Assembly: GCA_051881775.1 (NCBI GenBank) | Contig: JBJEQN010000128.1 | Span: 1 to 29,201 of the forward strand | Length of the DNA: 29,201 bases | DNA from: UMGS363 sp051881775 | GTDB taxonomy: Bacteria; Bacillota; Clostridia; Oscillospirales; Ruminococcaceae | Direction of reading: 5' to 3' | Shown: positions 1 through 7,976 of the stretch, in pieces | How the letters are laid out: every line of letters starts with the position of its first letter | Numbering within the stretch: the stretch's first letter is position 1 | Made by a program: the position numbers and the translations under genes | The notes under the pieces: model-generated | Told to the model about the DNA's origin: nothing | Seen by the model: only the letters and a program-made list of their open reading frames with translations | The model's database searches: none

Positions 1-936
1 CTTGATGTTGTCCTTCTTGATAAGGCAGTTTGCCTCAACGTCCCAAGCGGAGCCTTCGGAGGGGAAGATAACTTCACATTCGGGGTTTTCAAGTGCAAGA
101 GTTACGCAGCGGTAGCCCATTGAAAGACCGATGAGCGCTTCGCCGGATGCAACCATTTTCGCAGGTTTTGAGCCGGAAGGAGTGTATTCGATAACGTTCT
201 TGTCGAACTGGTCGAGATATTCCCAGCCCTTTGTGTAATCGCCCTTTGTTTCAGCCATCATCTGGAGAATACCGTTGATGATGAAAAGTCCTGTACCGGA
301 GGAGGTGGGGTCGGACATTGCGATGTGTCCCTCATATACGGGGTCGATAAGGTCTGCATAGGAAGTAGGAACGGGGATACCCAGCTTCTCGCACTCTGCT
401 GTGTTTACAAGCATTGCAGTTTCGGGAACGTCGATTCCTACCCAGCGGCAGGGAGATTCCTTATCCTTGAACTGGTCAAGAACTCTGTCGATGCCCTCGG
501 GGTCGTAGGGTTCGATAAGACCGTATTCGTCAAGGCTGAGAAGGCTTGTTACCGCCGTGCCCCAGAGAACGTCGCAAACGGGAGCGTCCTTTTCGGCAAT
601 GAGCTTTGAAATGATAGTACCTGTGGAGTCACGGGTGATCTCAACGGTAATATCGGGGTATTTTTCCTTGAAAGAGGTGAGATATGCTTCGATAATATCG
701 TCCTCAAGAGCGGTGTAAACGGAAATTGTCTTGTCGTCGGAGGAGCCTGTGTCAGCAGCAGCCTCCGCAGCTGTTGTATCGGCAGCGCCGCCCTCGGAAG
801 CAGCGGCGGAAGAAGTTTCTCCCGATGATGAGCCGCTGTCGGTGGACTGAACGCAGCCTGCAGCCGACATTGAGAATACCAGCATAAATGAAGCCATTGC
901 TGCGCATTTTGCTCTGAGTGATAAGGTTTTTTTCAT
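1..936 (-). CDS. ABC transporter substrate-binding lipoprotein, 2-aminoethylphosphonate/iron type (partial)
   Basis: The gene starts at 936 (ATG, preceded by AAAGGAGAG) and runs off the left edge, so only 312 codons are seen and the C-terminus is missing. Residues 1-28 form a lipoprotein signal (basic MKK start, hydrophobic core, lipobox SAAGC with Cys28). A Ser/Ala/Glu linker follows, and the mature domain opens with ISVYTALEDD, the first strand of the type-2 periplasmic-binding fold used by iron(III) and 2-aminoethylphosphonate (AEP) binding proteins. It should capture the solute outside the membrane and hand it to the permease encoded just upstream. It is the last visible gene of a minus-strand operon (ATPase, permease, binding protein). 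A phosphonate substrate is inferred from family resemblance and from phnW nearby; ferric iron is the main alternative. Confidence 0.85.
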   Translation of the reverse strand, partial: MKKTLSLRAKCAAMASFMLVFSMSAAGCVQSTDSGSSSGETSSAAASEGGAADTTAAEAAADTGSSDDKTISVYTALEDDIIEAYLTSFKEKYPDITVEITRDSTGTIISKLIAEKDAPVCDVLWGTAVTSLLSLDEYGLIEPYDPEGIDRVLDQFKDKESPCRWVGIDVPETAMLVNTAECEKLGIPVPTSYADLIDPVYEGHIAMSDPTSSGTGLFIINGILQMMAETKGDYTKGWEYLDQFDKNVIEYTPSGSKPAKMVASGEALIGLSMGYRCVTLALENPECEVIFPSEGSAWDVEANCLIKKDNIK

Positions 937-1006
937 AATGATCTCTCCTTTTGATTAAATTCCTTAATTCATATGTACAAACGATTTTTTCGTCTGTAAG
1001 CGTGAT

Positions 1007-2767
1007 TCAAGCAGCCTTTGCGGAGCTTTTTGCCGTTTCTGCCGCCTTGGGGTCTTTCCAGCGGTTCATTTTCTTGACAATCGTTCTGTTGACTATCTCG
1101 TATATTATCCTCATTCCAACGTTGCAGACAAAGATGATAAGGGACATTGCCGCAGCGGATTCAAAGTCGCCGTTGTCCTCCATGCTTACAAGGGAGAGCG
1201 CAGCAGGCTTTGACTGGGGCGAATAGAGGAATACAAGAGCTGAAATTGTTGTCATGCTGTTAAGGAAGAAGTACTGTGCAACCTCCAGCACCGCAGCCGC
1301 ACACATGGGAACGGAAACTCTGCCCATTATCATATAGAACGGTATGTTCATTGAATCGGCTGCGTTTTCGTATTCCTTGTCAAGCTTTTTAAGAGCCGTT
1401 GAAGCGGTGATATAGGTCGTTGAAAACATATGGACTATATTTGCAATGACCATTATCCAAAGGGTCTGATAAAGAACGTTAAAGGAATTGAGTATTCTTA
1501 TGTGCAGGAAGTCAATATCGAAGTAGGGCTTGTTGAAGAACATAATGTAAGCAAGACCTACTACCATTCCGGGGAGCGCCATAGGCAGCATTGAGAAGAA
1601 ATGCACCGTTTTTCTCAGCGTGGGGAAGGGTCGTGCCTTGTAGACCATATAAGCCGTAACAAATACGATGATCGTGCCTGCAATTGCGGTTATGGCAGCC
1701 ATCTTCATGCTGAAAATAAAGGTGGAAATGCCGCTGCCAAGGAGTTTTTTGCTGAAATTGAAATGTTCAAGGGTGAATACCTTTTCGTAAGGCCAGCGCT
1801 TGATGAATGCAATGGTGAAAACGGCTGCGAAAATGCTCAGTATAAGCAGGGAGATGATCGTGCAGAAGATCTGGTAGAAAATATCCCTTCCTCTTGAAGG
1901 CGTGATCTTAAACGCCACAGCCTTGGAGGAAATTTCGTTGTTTGCCGCTTTTTTGGCGGTTATCCTGTCAATTGCAAAGGATATTACCGCAGGTATCGTA
2001 AGAAGTACGCCTATAACAGCGCCCATCTGGAAGTTCTGCTGACCTACAACGTACTTGTAGATGCTTGTGGAAAGTACGGGGTAGTTTGCGCCTATTGCCT
2101 GAGGTGCGCCGAAGTCGGTGAAGCTGAGGGTAAAGCAGAGGGTGGCGGCGCTTATAATGCCGTATTTTGCTCCGGGGAGAGTAATGGTGAAGAAGCTGCG
2201 GACAGAATTTGAACCGAATGCCGAAGCCGCTTCATAAAGGCGGTAGTCGGTGCTGTCAAGAGCCACCATAAGCACCATATAAGCCTGGGGCAGAGTGTAA
2301 ATCACCTCAGCAATGATGATTCCCGGCTCACCCGATATTGCAAGCTCAAGACCCATGCTTGTGACAATGCCCTTCTTGCCGAAAAGATATGTAAGAGCAA
2401 GTCCGTGTACCATTGTGGGAACGAACAGCGGAAGCATTGCAATGTATCTGTATATAGCCTTGCACTTCATCGCCGTTCTTGTCATTCCGTAGGCAAGCAT
2501 AAAAGCTATGCCAACGCTTATTACCATTGTTATCAGTGAAATTTTAATGGAATTCACCACCGCCGTCAGCAAGGACGGGTTGGCGAAATAATCCTTGAAG
2601 TTCTGAAGCCCAACAAAATTGCCCTTGTTATCCGAAGCGGCGTTGGAGAATATCATTATGATAGGCACCGCAAGGAAAACTATAAAGCATACAACGGAAA
2701 GAAGGATAATGATACGCTGTATAATGTCCGAGGCGCTTACTCTGTTTTTCAGTTTAACAGCAGACAT
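1007..2767 (-). CDS. ABC transporter permease with two fused MetI-type domains
   Basis: This 586-residue integral membrane protein carries two complete ABC permease modules in one chain. Each has its own coupling loop: EAASAFGSNSVRSFFTITLP near residue 180, and a second starting NAADSMNIPFYMIMG near residue 465. About twelve hydrophobic segments are visible. Fused double permeases of this length are typical of the FbpB/PhnU-like systems for ferric iron or 2-aminoethylphosphonate, so a single chain can form the whole pore. It lies 16 bp after the ATPase gene and 70 bp before the binding-protein gene, which fits one transcript. The Lys/Ala-rich C-terminal tail is probably cytoplasmic. The start at 2767 follows a GGAGG-type site (GAAAGGAGGCGGCACAAA). 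Confidence 0.9.
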   Translation of the reverse strand: MSAVKLKNRVSASDIIQRIIILLSVVCFIVFLAVPIIMIFSNAASDNKGNFVGLQNFKDYFANPSLLTAVVNSIKISLITMVISVGIAFMLAYGMTRTAMKCKAIYRYIAMLPLFVPTMVHGLALTYLFGKKGIVTSMGLELAISGEPGIIIAEVIYTLPQAYMVLMVALDSTDYRLYEAASAFGSNSVRSFFTITLPGAKYGIISAATLCFTLSFTDFGAPQAIGANYPVLSTSIYKYVVGQQNFQMGAVIGVLLTIPAVISFAIDRITAKKAANNEISSKAVAFKITPSRGRDIFYQIFCTIISLLILSIFAAVFTIAFIKRWPYEKVFTLEHFNFSKKLLGSGISTFIFSMKMAAITAIAGTIIVFVTAYMVYKARPFPTLRKTVHFFSMLPMALPGMVVGLAYIMFFNKPYFDIDFLHIRILNSFNVLYQTLWIMVIANIVHMFSTTYITASTALKKLDKEYENAADSMNIPFYMIMGRVSVPMCAAAVLEVAQYFFLNSMTTISALVFLYSPQSKPAALSLVSMEDNGDFESAAAMSLIIFVCNVGMRIIYEIVNRTIVKKMNRWKDPKAAETAKSSAKAA

Positions 2768-2783
2768 TTTGTGCCGCCTCCTT

Positions 2784-3860
2784 TCATACCGCCGCAGGAG
2801 TTTTTTCAGCCTCCGCAGGCTGATCCTTGTCGGTGTTGTAGTATATCATCTTGCCATCGTCAAATTTTACTCTGATATGACCGCCCTGTTCAATGCCGTA
2901 CTCGTGGAAAACGTGAGTGGGTACGTCTATCGTAATATCGTTGTCCATAAGGGTGATGTCGGTGTTTTCACGGAGCCGCAGGGTAAGGCGGTAGCTTGAA
3001 CCGTGGAATTCGATGTTTACCACCTTTACCTTTACGCCCGTTTCATCGCTGTAAGGAACGATAACGATATTTTCGGGACGGATAGCCTTTATCCTGTAAC
3101 GGTTGGGGTCGCTGCTGTCCTCGTTGAAGTTGGTGGTGAACATATTTATTGAGCCGATGAAGTCTGCAACGAAGGGGGAAACGGGGTGGTCGTAGACTTC
3201 CTGGGGCGTTCCTATCTGCTTGATGCAGGCGTTGTTCATAACAACTATCTTGTCCGCCATTGTGAGGGCTTCTTCCTGATCGTGGGTAACCATTATAGTG
3301 GTGATGCCCAGCTTGCTTTGCAGGTTTTTCAGCTCAACACGGACCTTCTGGCGCACCTTTGCGTCAAGTGCGGAAAGGGGTTCGTCCAGAAGCAGGAATT
3401 TCGGCGAAAGAACAAGCGCTCTTGCGATAGCAACTCTCTGCTGCTGACCGCCGGAAAGCTGTGAAGGATATTTGTCCTTGTGAGCTGTGATGTTTACAAG
3501 GTCAAGAACCTCGTCAATGCGTTTCATACGCTCCGCCTTGGGTACCTTAAGGCATTTCAGACCGAATTCAATGTTCTGCCAAACCTTCAGGTTAGGGAAA
3601 AGTGCGTAGGACTGGAAAACTATGCCGAAATTACGCTTGCTTGGGTGGAGGTCTGTTGCGTCCTGACCGCCGATATAAATTTTTCCCTCGGTAGCCTTTT
3701 CAAGTCCTGCAATGATACGGAGCAGCGTAGTTTTTCCGCAGCCTGAGGGACCAAGCAGACAAACGAACTCGCCCTCGTCGGCGCTCATGCTCACATTATC
3801 CAAAGCCGTAAAGCTTCCGTATTTTTTAGTGATACCTTCCGCTCTAAGTAATTCTGCCAT
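2784..3860 (-). CDS. ABC transporter ATP-binding protein (AEP/iron/spermidine type)
   Basis: This 358-residue ATPase powers the adjacent importer. Visible motifs are Walker A GPSGCGKT (37-44), the Q-loop in VFQSYALFPN (81-90), the signature LSGGQ (135-139), Walker B LLLDE (156-160) and the switch His in MVTHDQEEAL. The C-terminal third is a TOBE-type regulatory domain with the typical IRPENI motif. An in-frame ATG lies eight codons upstream at 3884, but the start at 3860 has a well placed AGGAG 8 bp before it and gives the family-typical start MAELLRAEGITKKYG. It is the first gene of the minus-strand operon, and its promoter is seen at 3955-3983. Confidence 0.93.
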   Translation of the reverse strand: MAELLRAEGITKKYGSFTALDNVSMSADEGEFVCLLGPSGCGKTTLLRIIAGLEKATEGKIYIGGQDATDLHPSKRNFGIVFQSYALFPNLKVWQNIEFGLKCLKVPKAERMKRIDEVLDLVNITAHKDKYPSQLSGGQQQRVAIARALVLSPKFLLLDEPLSALDAKVRQKVRVELKNLQSKLGITTIMVTHDQEEALTMADKIVVMNNACIKQIGTPQEVYDHPVSPFVADFIGSINMFTTNFNEDSSDPNRYRIKAIRPENIVIVPYSDETGVKVKVVNIEFHGSSYRLTLRLRENTDITLMDNDITIDVPTHVFHEYGIEQGGHIRVKFDDGKMIYYNTDKDQPAEAEKTPAAV

Positions 3861-3954
3861 AACCGCAGCTCCTCTCTTACCCACCGCTTATGCGGTGCAA
3901 ACTATCTATCAGATGTGCGGCTCTCGGCTGCGTTTCTGATTTATCTTGTTTTAA

Positions 3955-3983
3955 AGTATAACTTGTTGCCAAGTTAAAGTAAA
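3955..3983 (-). promoter_or_regulatory. Sigma-A-type promoter of the ABC importer operon
   Basis: On the minus strand there is a -35 TTTACT (3978-3983), an exactly 17-bp spacer and a -10 TATACT (3955-3960). Transcription would start near 3948, about 90 bp before the ATPase start codon. Confidence 0.65.
3960..3975 (-). promoter_or_regulatory. Operator-like inverted repeat in the importer promoter spacer
   Basis: Read on the minus strand, AACTTGGCAACAAGTT has perfect 6-bp arms (AACTTG/CAAGTT) around GCAA and fills the spacer between -35 and -10. A protein bound here would block RNA polymerase. A related 16-mer lies in the same register in the phnW promoter at 5160-5175. Confidence 0.5.
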
Positions 3984-4237
3984 TAGCAAAATTGAAAGTT
4001 TGGATGATTTTACATTCAAAAAGCAAATTCGGCACCAAATTTGTTAATATGGCTGAAAACGGGAAGATTATGCGGTTTTATTGTTAACAAACATAGAATT
4101 TAATATAGATTTAATATTTTTATTTGCAGGATTTTACTTAAAAAGTTGCATTTATGCAGGATTTATATTGTAATTATGCAATATTGCGGAGGTTTGCCGC
4201 AGCAAGTTCACAGCGTTTTTGGGGCTGCCTGTCGGCT
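3984..4237. other. AT-rich intergenic stretch without a recognisable gene
   Basis: This region lies upstream of the importer promoter and downstream of the EamA gene. It holds a 10-bp palindrome TTGTTAACAA (4081-4090) and two copies of TGCAGGATTT exactly 30 bp apart (4125-4134 and 4155-4164). No convincing terminator with a T-run follows the EamA gene. No coding frame with a ribosome binding site was seen. Confidence 0.5.
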
Positions 4238-5095
4238 TTATGCGCTGAAATAAGAAAGCAAGAATATTCCCCCGAAAATCAGTATGGCACCTATTATCTT
4301 AGGGGCAGGCAGGCTCTCTTTCAGCTTAAAGGCTGAATAAACAGCAACAAACACCACAGACATTTCCCTTACCGCCGAAACATAGCTTGCCGTTCCGCTT
4401 TTCATTGCCACAAGTACAAGAAAATACGCCGCAAAGGTCAGCACAGACACAGCAACTATCTTCGGTAAATTTGCCTTGACCTCCGTTTTAAGCGCTCCTC
4501 TTTTTATTACCATAGGTGCAATAAGAATGGCAGGTATAATGTCAATTACCCAGTATATCATAAGCGGATCGCAGTATTTTACCGAAAAATTGTCGCTGAT
4601 AGTGTACCCTGCTACAGCAAGTCCGTTCAGCAGGGCAAGTCTTGTTTTCGGCACCGTAAGCAGCGTCCGTGCAGGAGCAGTGAACTCCCTTACCGTCAGC
4701 TTTTCCATATTGACCGTGTAAATTCCGGCAAAAATAACAAGCACCGATAAAAATATGGGCAGGGTCACCCTTTCCGTTCCCATTATTGCAGAAGCTATGC
4801 AGACAAATACGGGCGCGCTTCCCCTTGTAAGAGGATAAACAACGGAAATCTCACCTATTGAATAGGTCTTTGCAAGAAGGAAATAATACGCCGCCTGCAT
4901 AAGTCCCGATATTGCAAGAAATATGTATCCCTCGGGCTTTGGCGCAGGACACAGCACAAGCACGGGTACCGTCAGAGCTGTTACCGCAAATACTATCTGA
5001 CACCAAAGGAACGTCAGCTTGTCCTTTGCTCCTTTCGCTATAATGTTCCACGAGGCGTGACATACAGCCGACGCCACAAGCATTGCAAGAACCAT
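4238..5095 (-). CDS. EamA/DMT-family membrane transporter
   Basis: This 285-residue, almost entirely hydrophobic protein has about ten membrane segments in two repeats, the layout of EamA drug/metabolite transporters. Typical pieces are the N-terminal CHASWNIIAKGAKDKLTF and the end of the second repeat, KIIGAILIFGGIFLLSY. The frame is open to 5158, but that start would lie upstream of the promoter at 5132-5160. The ATG at 5095 has GAGGA in front and gives MVLAMLVASAVCHASWN, a proper first membrane helix. It is divergent from phnW with overlapping promoters, so export or uptake of a compound linked to aminophosphonate metabolism is possible, but the substrate cannot be read from the sequence. 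Confidence 0.87.
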   Translation of the reverse strand: MVLAMLVASAVCHASWNIIAKGAKDKLTFLWCQIVFAVTALTVPVLVLCPAPKPEGYIFLAISGLMQAAYYFLLAKTYSIGEISVVYPLTRGSAPVFVCIASAIMGTERVTLPIFLSVLVIFAGIYTVNMEKLTVREFTAPARTLLTVPKTRLALLNGLAVAGYTISDNFSVKYCDPLMIYWVIDIIPAILIAPMVIKRGALKTEVKANLPKIVAVSVLTFAAYFLVLVAMKSGTASYVSAVREMSVVFVAVYSAFKLKESLPAPKIIGAILIFGGIFLLSYFSA

Positions 5096-5131
5096 AAGCT
5101 TCCTCTTCCTTTCCTTTTTATTATGCCACCG

Positions 5132-5160
5132 ATTATAGCATAAACGCCCTATTGACACAA
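5132..5160 (-). promoter_or_regulatory. Promoter of the EamA transporter gene
   Basis: On the minus strand a consensus -10 TATAAT (5132-5137) follows a weak -35 TTGTGT (5155-5160) with a 17-bp spacer. The -35 overlaps the -35 of the divergent phnW promoter. The predicted start near 5125 leaves a leader of about 30 bp before the ATG at 5095. Confidence 0.6.
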
Positions 5161-5180
5161 TGTTGGCACCATGTTACCAT
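5152..5180 (+). promoter_or_regulatory. Promoter of phnW with operator-like spacer
   Basis: A consensus -35 TTGACA (5152-5157) is followed by a 17-bp spacer and a weak -10 TACCAT (5175-5180), as expected for a regulated promoter. The spacer contains ATGTTGGCACCATGTT (5160-5175), which matches the importer operator at 3960-3975 in 12 of 16 positions, in the same orientation and register. Confidence 0.6.
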
Positions 5181-5242
5181 ATGCTTGTCAAATGAAAACC
5201 AAGGCGTCCCCAATAAGCGGATAAAGAAAAGGAGCAATTGTT

Positions 5243-6376
5243 ATGGCACACGATCCCGTAAAAAGAAACGTACTTTTAAACCCGGGTCCGGCAACCACCA
5301 CCGATACCGTTAAATACGCTCAGGTGGTACCCGATATTTGTCCCCGTGAAAAGGAATTCGGCGACATTATGAGATGGATGAGAGGCGAGCTTGTGAAGAT
5401 AGTTCACGGCGACCCCGAAAAGTACACCTCGGTGCTTTTCACAGGCTCAGGCACTATCAACATCGACATTTGCGTAAACTCACTTCTTCCCGAAAACAAG
5501 AAGATACTTTTCGTTGACAACGGCGCTTATACTTCAAGAGGCGTTGAAGTCGCACAGTATTATCATCTTCCTTACATAGATCTTAAATTTGCATTTGACG
5601 AGCGCCCCGACCTTGACAAGATAGAGGAAACGCTCAAGTCTGACCCCGACATTGCGGTCGTTTACACCACCCACAACGAAACGGGCACAGGCATCCTTAA
5701 CCCTATTAAGGAGATCGGCGAAATTGCCCACAGATACGGCTGTACCTTTATTGTTGATACAACGTCCACCTATGCAATGATACCCATTGATATGGACAGG
5801 GACAACATCGACTTCGTAATGGCTTCGGCACAGAAGGGTCTTATGGCTTTCACGGGACTTTCCTTTGTTGTGGGCAAAACGGAGCTTATCAAGAAGTCCA
5901 AGGATTACCCCACACGTTCCTACTACTGCAACCTTTATCTGCAGTATGACTTCTTTGAAAAAACAGGCGAAATGCACTTCACGCCCCCTGTTCAGACGGT
6001 ATATGCCACAAAGCAGGCTATCCTTGAATACTGGGAGGACGGCGAAGAAAAGCGTTATCAGCGCCATATCGATGTATGGAACGCTATCCACGAGGGCAAG
6101 GAACGCCTTGGCTTCAAGGACATCATCAAGAAGGAATGGCAGAGCGGCATGGTCGTTTCTATCAAGTACCCCAACGACCCCAACTGGGATTTCAAGAAGA
6201 TACACGACTACTGCTACGAAAGAGGTTTCACCATTTATCCCGGCAAGGTCTCCGGCACGGATACGTTCAGACTTTGCACTCTCGGACAGATATACAGAAA
6301 GGATATTGAAGATTTCTGGAAGGTGTTTGAAGAAGCCTGCAGAGCCACCGGTGTAAGCATTCCGGCAAAGTATTGA
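5243..6376 (+). CDS. phnW: 2-aminoethylphosphonate--pyruvate transaminase (PhnW)
   Basis: This 377-residue class-V PLP aminotransferase moves the amino group of 2-aminoethylphosphonate to pyruvate, giving phosphonoacetaldehyde and alanine in the cytoplasm. It opens with the family signature LLNPGPATTTDTVKYAQ (11-27). The PLP-binding Asp is in FIVDTTS (Asp172) and the Schiff-base Lys is in ASAQKGL (Lys198). Length agrees with the family (about 360-380). The start has AAAGGAG 7 bp upstream. A candidate AEP importer lies nearby in the opposite direction with a similar promoter element, supporting a catabolic role. No phosphonatase (phnX) is in the window, so phosphonoacetaldehyde must be handled elsewhere, or the enzyme serves another route such as phosphonate synthesis. 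Confidence 0.9.
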   Translation: MAHDPVKRNVLLNPGPATTTDTVKYAQVVPDICPREKEFGDIMRWMRGELVKIVHGDPEKYTSVLFTGSGTINIDICVNSLLPENKKILFVDNGAYTSRGVEVAQYYHLPYIDLKFAFDERPDLDKIEETLKSDPDIAVVYTTHNETGTGILNPIKEIGEIAHRYGCTFIVDTTSTYAMIPIDMDRDNIDFVMASAQKGLMAFTGLSFVVGKTELIKKSKDYPTRSYYCNLYLQYDFFEKTGEMHFTPPVQTVYATKQAILEYWEDGEEKRYQRHIDVWNAIHEGKERLGFKDIIKKEWQSGMVVSIKYPNDPNWDFKKIHDYCYERGFTIYPGKVSGTDTFRLCTLGQIYRKDIEDFWKVFEEACRATGVSIPAKY

Positions 6377-6396
6377 TACAAAGCAACAGTTCTCTT

Positions 6397-6433
6397 AGTT
6401 GGCGCCTTTTCGTTTTGCGGAAAGGCGCCAACT
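6397..6433 (+). terminator. Strong hairpin behind phnW
   Basis: A perfect 13-bp stem (6397-6409 with 6421-6433, core TTGGCGCC) closes an 11-nt loop 20 bp after the phnW stop. No long T-run follows, so it may work as a transcript-end stabiliser or a factor-assisted terminator. Confidence 0.65.
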
Positions 6434-6537
6434 TGCATTTGCATTGCAACATCTTAACTTTTTTATTTCATTTCCGCAATATTTCATTCCAAAATTTGCG
6501 GTTTCTATAAAAATTTTGATTAATTTGAAAATTTCTC

Positions 6538-6566
6538 TTGCAAAATTTATATATATGTTGTATAAT
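6538..6566 (+). promoter_or_regulatory. Promoter of gdhA
   Basis: A -35 TTGCAA (6538-6543), a 17-bp AT-rich spacer and a consensus -10 TATAAT (6561-6566). The leader of about 70 bp ends in GGGAGG before the gdhA ATG. Confidence 0.75.
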
Positions 6567-6641
6567 AGTATTGTTATCGGTCAGGGAGCGGAAAGAATGT
6601 ATCCGCAGCCGTTATAAATAATTTTATGGGAGGGCCTAATC

Positions 6642-7943
6642 ATGGCATTTAAAAACGCATATCTCCAGGGCGTTTACAACAAGGTTGAACAGCGCAACCC
6701 CGGAGAAAAAGAATTCTTACAGGCAGTACGCGAAGTTCTCGAATCCTTTGAACCCGTTGTTGAAAAGGATAAGTCCTACGAGACAAACGGAATCATCGAC
6801 AGGATCGTTGAACCCGAAAGATTTATCCAGTTCAGAGTTTCATGGGTAGATGACAAGGGCAACGTTCAGGTAAACAGAGGCTACCGCTGCCAGTTCAACT
6901 CCGCTATCGGACCTTACAAGGGCGGTATCAGACTTCACCCCTCCGTTTGTGCATCCGTTATCAAGTTCCTCGGCTTCGAGCAGATCTTCAAGAACAGCCT
7001 TACAGGTCTCCCTATGGGCGGCGGTAAGGGCGGCTCCGACTTCGACCCCAAGGGCAAGTCCGACAGAGAGATCATGGCTTTCTGCCAGAGCTTCATGACT
7101 GAGCTTTCCAAGCACATCGGCGCAGACACCGACGTTCCTGCAGGCGACATCGGCACAGGCGCAAGAGAGATCGGCTATATGTTCGGTCAGTATAAGAGAC
7201 TCCGCAACGAGTTCACAGGCGTTCTCACAGGCAAGGGTCTTTCCTACGGCGGCTCTCTCGCAAGAACAGAAGCAACAGGCTACGGCCTTTGCTACTTCAC
7301 AGAAGAAATGCTCGGCTGCATGAAGAACGACAGCTTCAAGGGCAAGACAGTAGTTGTTTCCGGCTCCGGCAACGTTGCAATCTACGCTACAGAGAAGGCA
7401 ACAGAGCTNNNNNNNNNNNNNNNNNNNNNNNNNNNNNNNNNNNNNNNNNNNNNNNNNNNNNNNNNNNNNNNNNNNNNNNNNNNNNNNNNNNNNNNNNNNN
7501 NNNNNNNNGGCTGCAAGGGCATCTGGACCATCAAGTGCGACATTGCTCTTCCCTGCGCTACACAGAACGAGCTTGACGGCGAATCCGCTGACATTCTTAT
7601 CAAGAACGGCGTAATGGCTGTTGCAGAAGGCGCTAATATGCCTTCCACACCTGAGGCTATTGAAAAGCTCCAGGCTGCAGGCATTCTCTTCGGACCTGCA
7701 AAGGCTGCAAACGCAGGCGGCGTTGCAACATCCGGTCTTGAAATGTCCCAGAACAGCGAAAGACTTTCATGGACATTTGAAGAGGTTGACGCTAAGCTCA
7801 AGCAGATCATGATCAACATCTTCCACAACGCATACAACGCTTCCAAGGAATACGGCAACGAGGGCAACCTTGTTATGGGCGCTAACATCGCAGGCTTCCT
7901 TAAGGTTGCTGACGCTATGAAGTGGCAGGGCGTTTCCTATTAA
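6642..7943 (+). CDS. gdhA: Glutamate dehydrogenase (interrupted by an assembly gap)
   Basis: This enzyme makes glutamate from 2-oxoglutarate and ammonia (or the reverse) in the cytoplasm and is a hexamer in this family. The N-terminal substrate domain shows GLPMGGGKGGSDFDPKGKSD (122-141, catalytic Lys129) and DVPAGDIGTG with catalytic Asp169. The Rossmann domain begins with VVVSGSGNVA just before the gap. Codon use is strongly biased, with many C-ending codons, as in a highly expressed gene. The 100 N are a placeholder. As drawn the protein has 433 residues against about 445-450 in bacterial relatives, so roughly 12-17 residues more than drawn are probably missing. The gap removes the segment that sets NADH versus NADPH preference; a NADP type is only inferred. 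GGGAGG precedes the start. It appears monocistronic, with a terminator at 8011-8040. Confidence 0.95.
   Translation: MAFKNAYLQGVYNKVEQRNPGEKEFLQAVREVLESFEPVVEKDKSYETNGIIDRIVEPERFIQFRVSWVDDKGNVQVNRGYRCQFNSAIGPYKGGIRLHPSVCASVIKFLGFEQIFKNSLTGLPMGGGKGGSDFDPKGKSDREIMAFCQSFMTELSKHIGADTDVPAGDIGTGAREIGYMFGQYKRLRNEFTGVLTGKGLSYGGSLARTEATGYGLCYFTEEMLGCMKNDSFKGKTVVVSGSGNVAIYATEKATEXXXXXXXXXXXXXXXXXXXXXXXXXXXXXXXXXXGCKGIWTIKCDIALPCATQNELDGESADILIKNGVMAVAEGANMPSTPEAIEKLQAAGILFGPAKAANAGGVATSGLEMSQNSERLSWTFEEVDAKLKQIMINIFHNAYNASKEYGNEGNLVMGANIAGFLKVADAMKWQGVSY
7409..7508. other. Run of 100 N (scaffold gap)
   Basis: Exactly 100 undetermined bases lie within gdhA. The round number indicates a gap of unknown true size; comparison with GDH length suggests about 36-50 bp more are missing. 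Confidence 0.97.
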
Positions 7944-7976
7944 TTGAAGACCCAAGTCAAATAAGCTTTATCTGAT

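Noticed and set aside
5534..6205. 223-codon minus-strand frame opposite phnW
   Set aside because: It lies fully within phnW, has no family resemblance, and its content reflects the complement of phnW codons.
6598..6618. Six-codon leader peptide (MYPQPL) in the gdhA leader
   Set aside because: The Shine-Dalgarno match is moderate, there is no run of regulatory codons and no attenuator hairpin, so chance is the simplest explanation.
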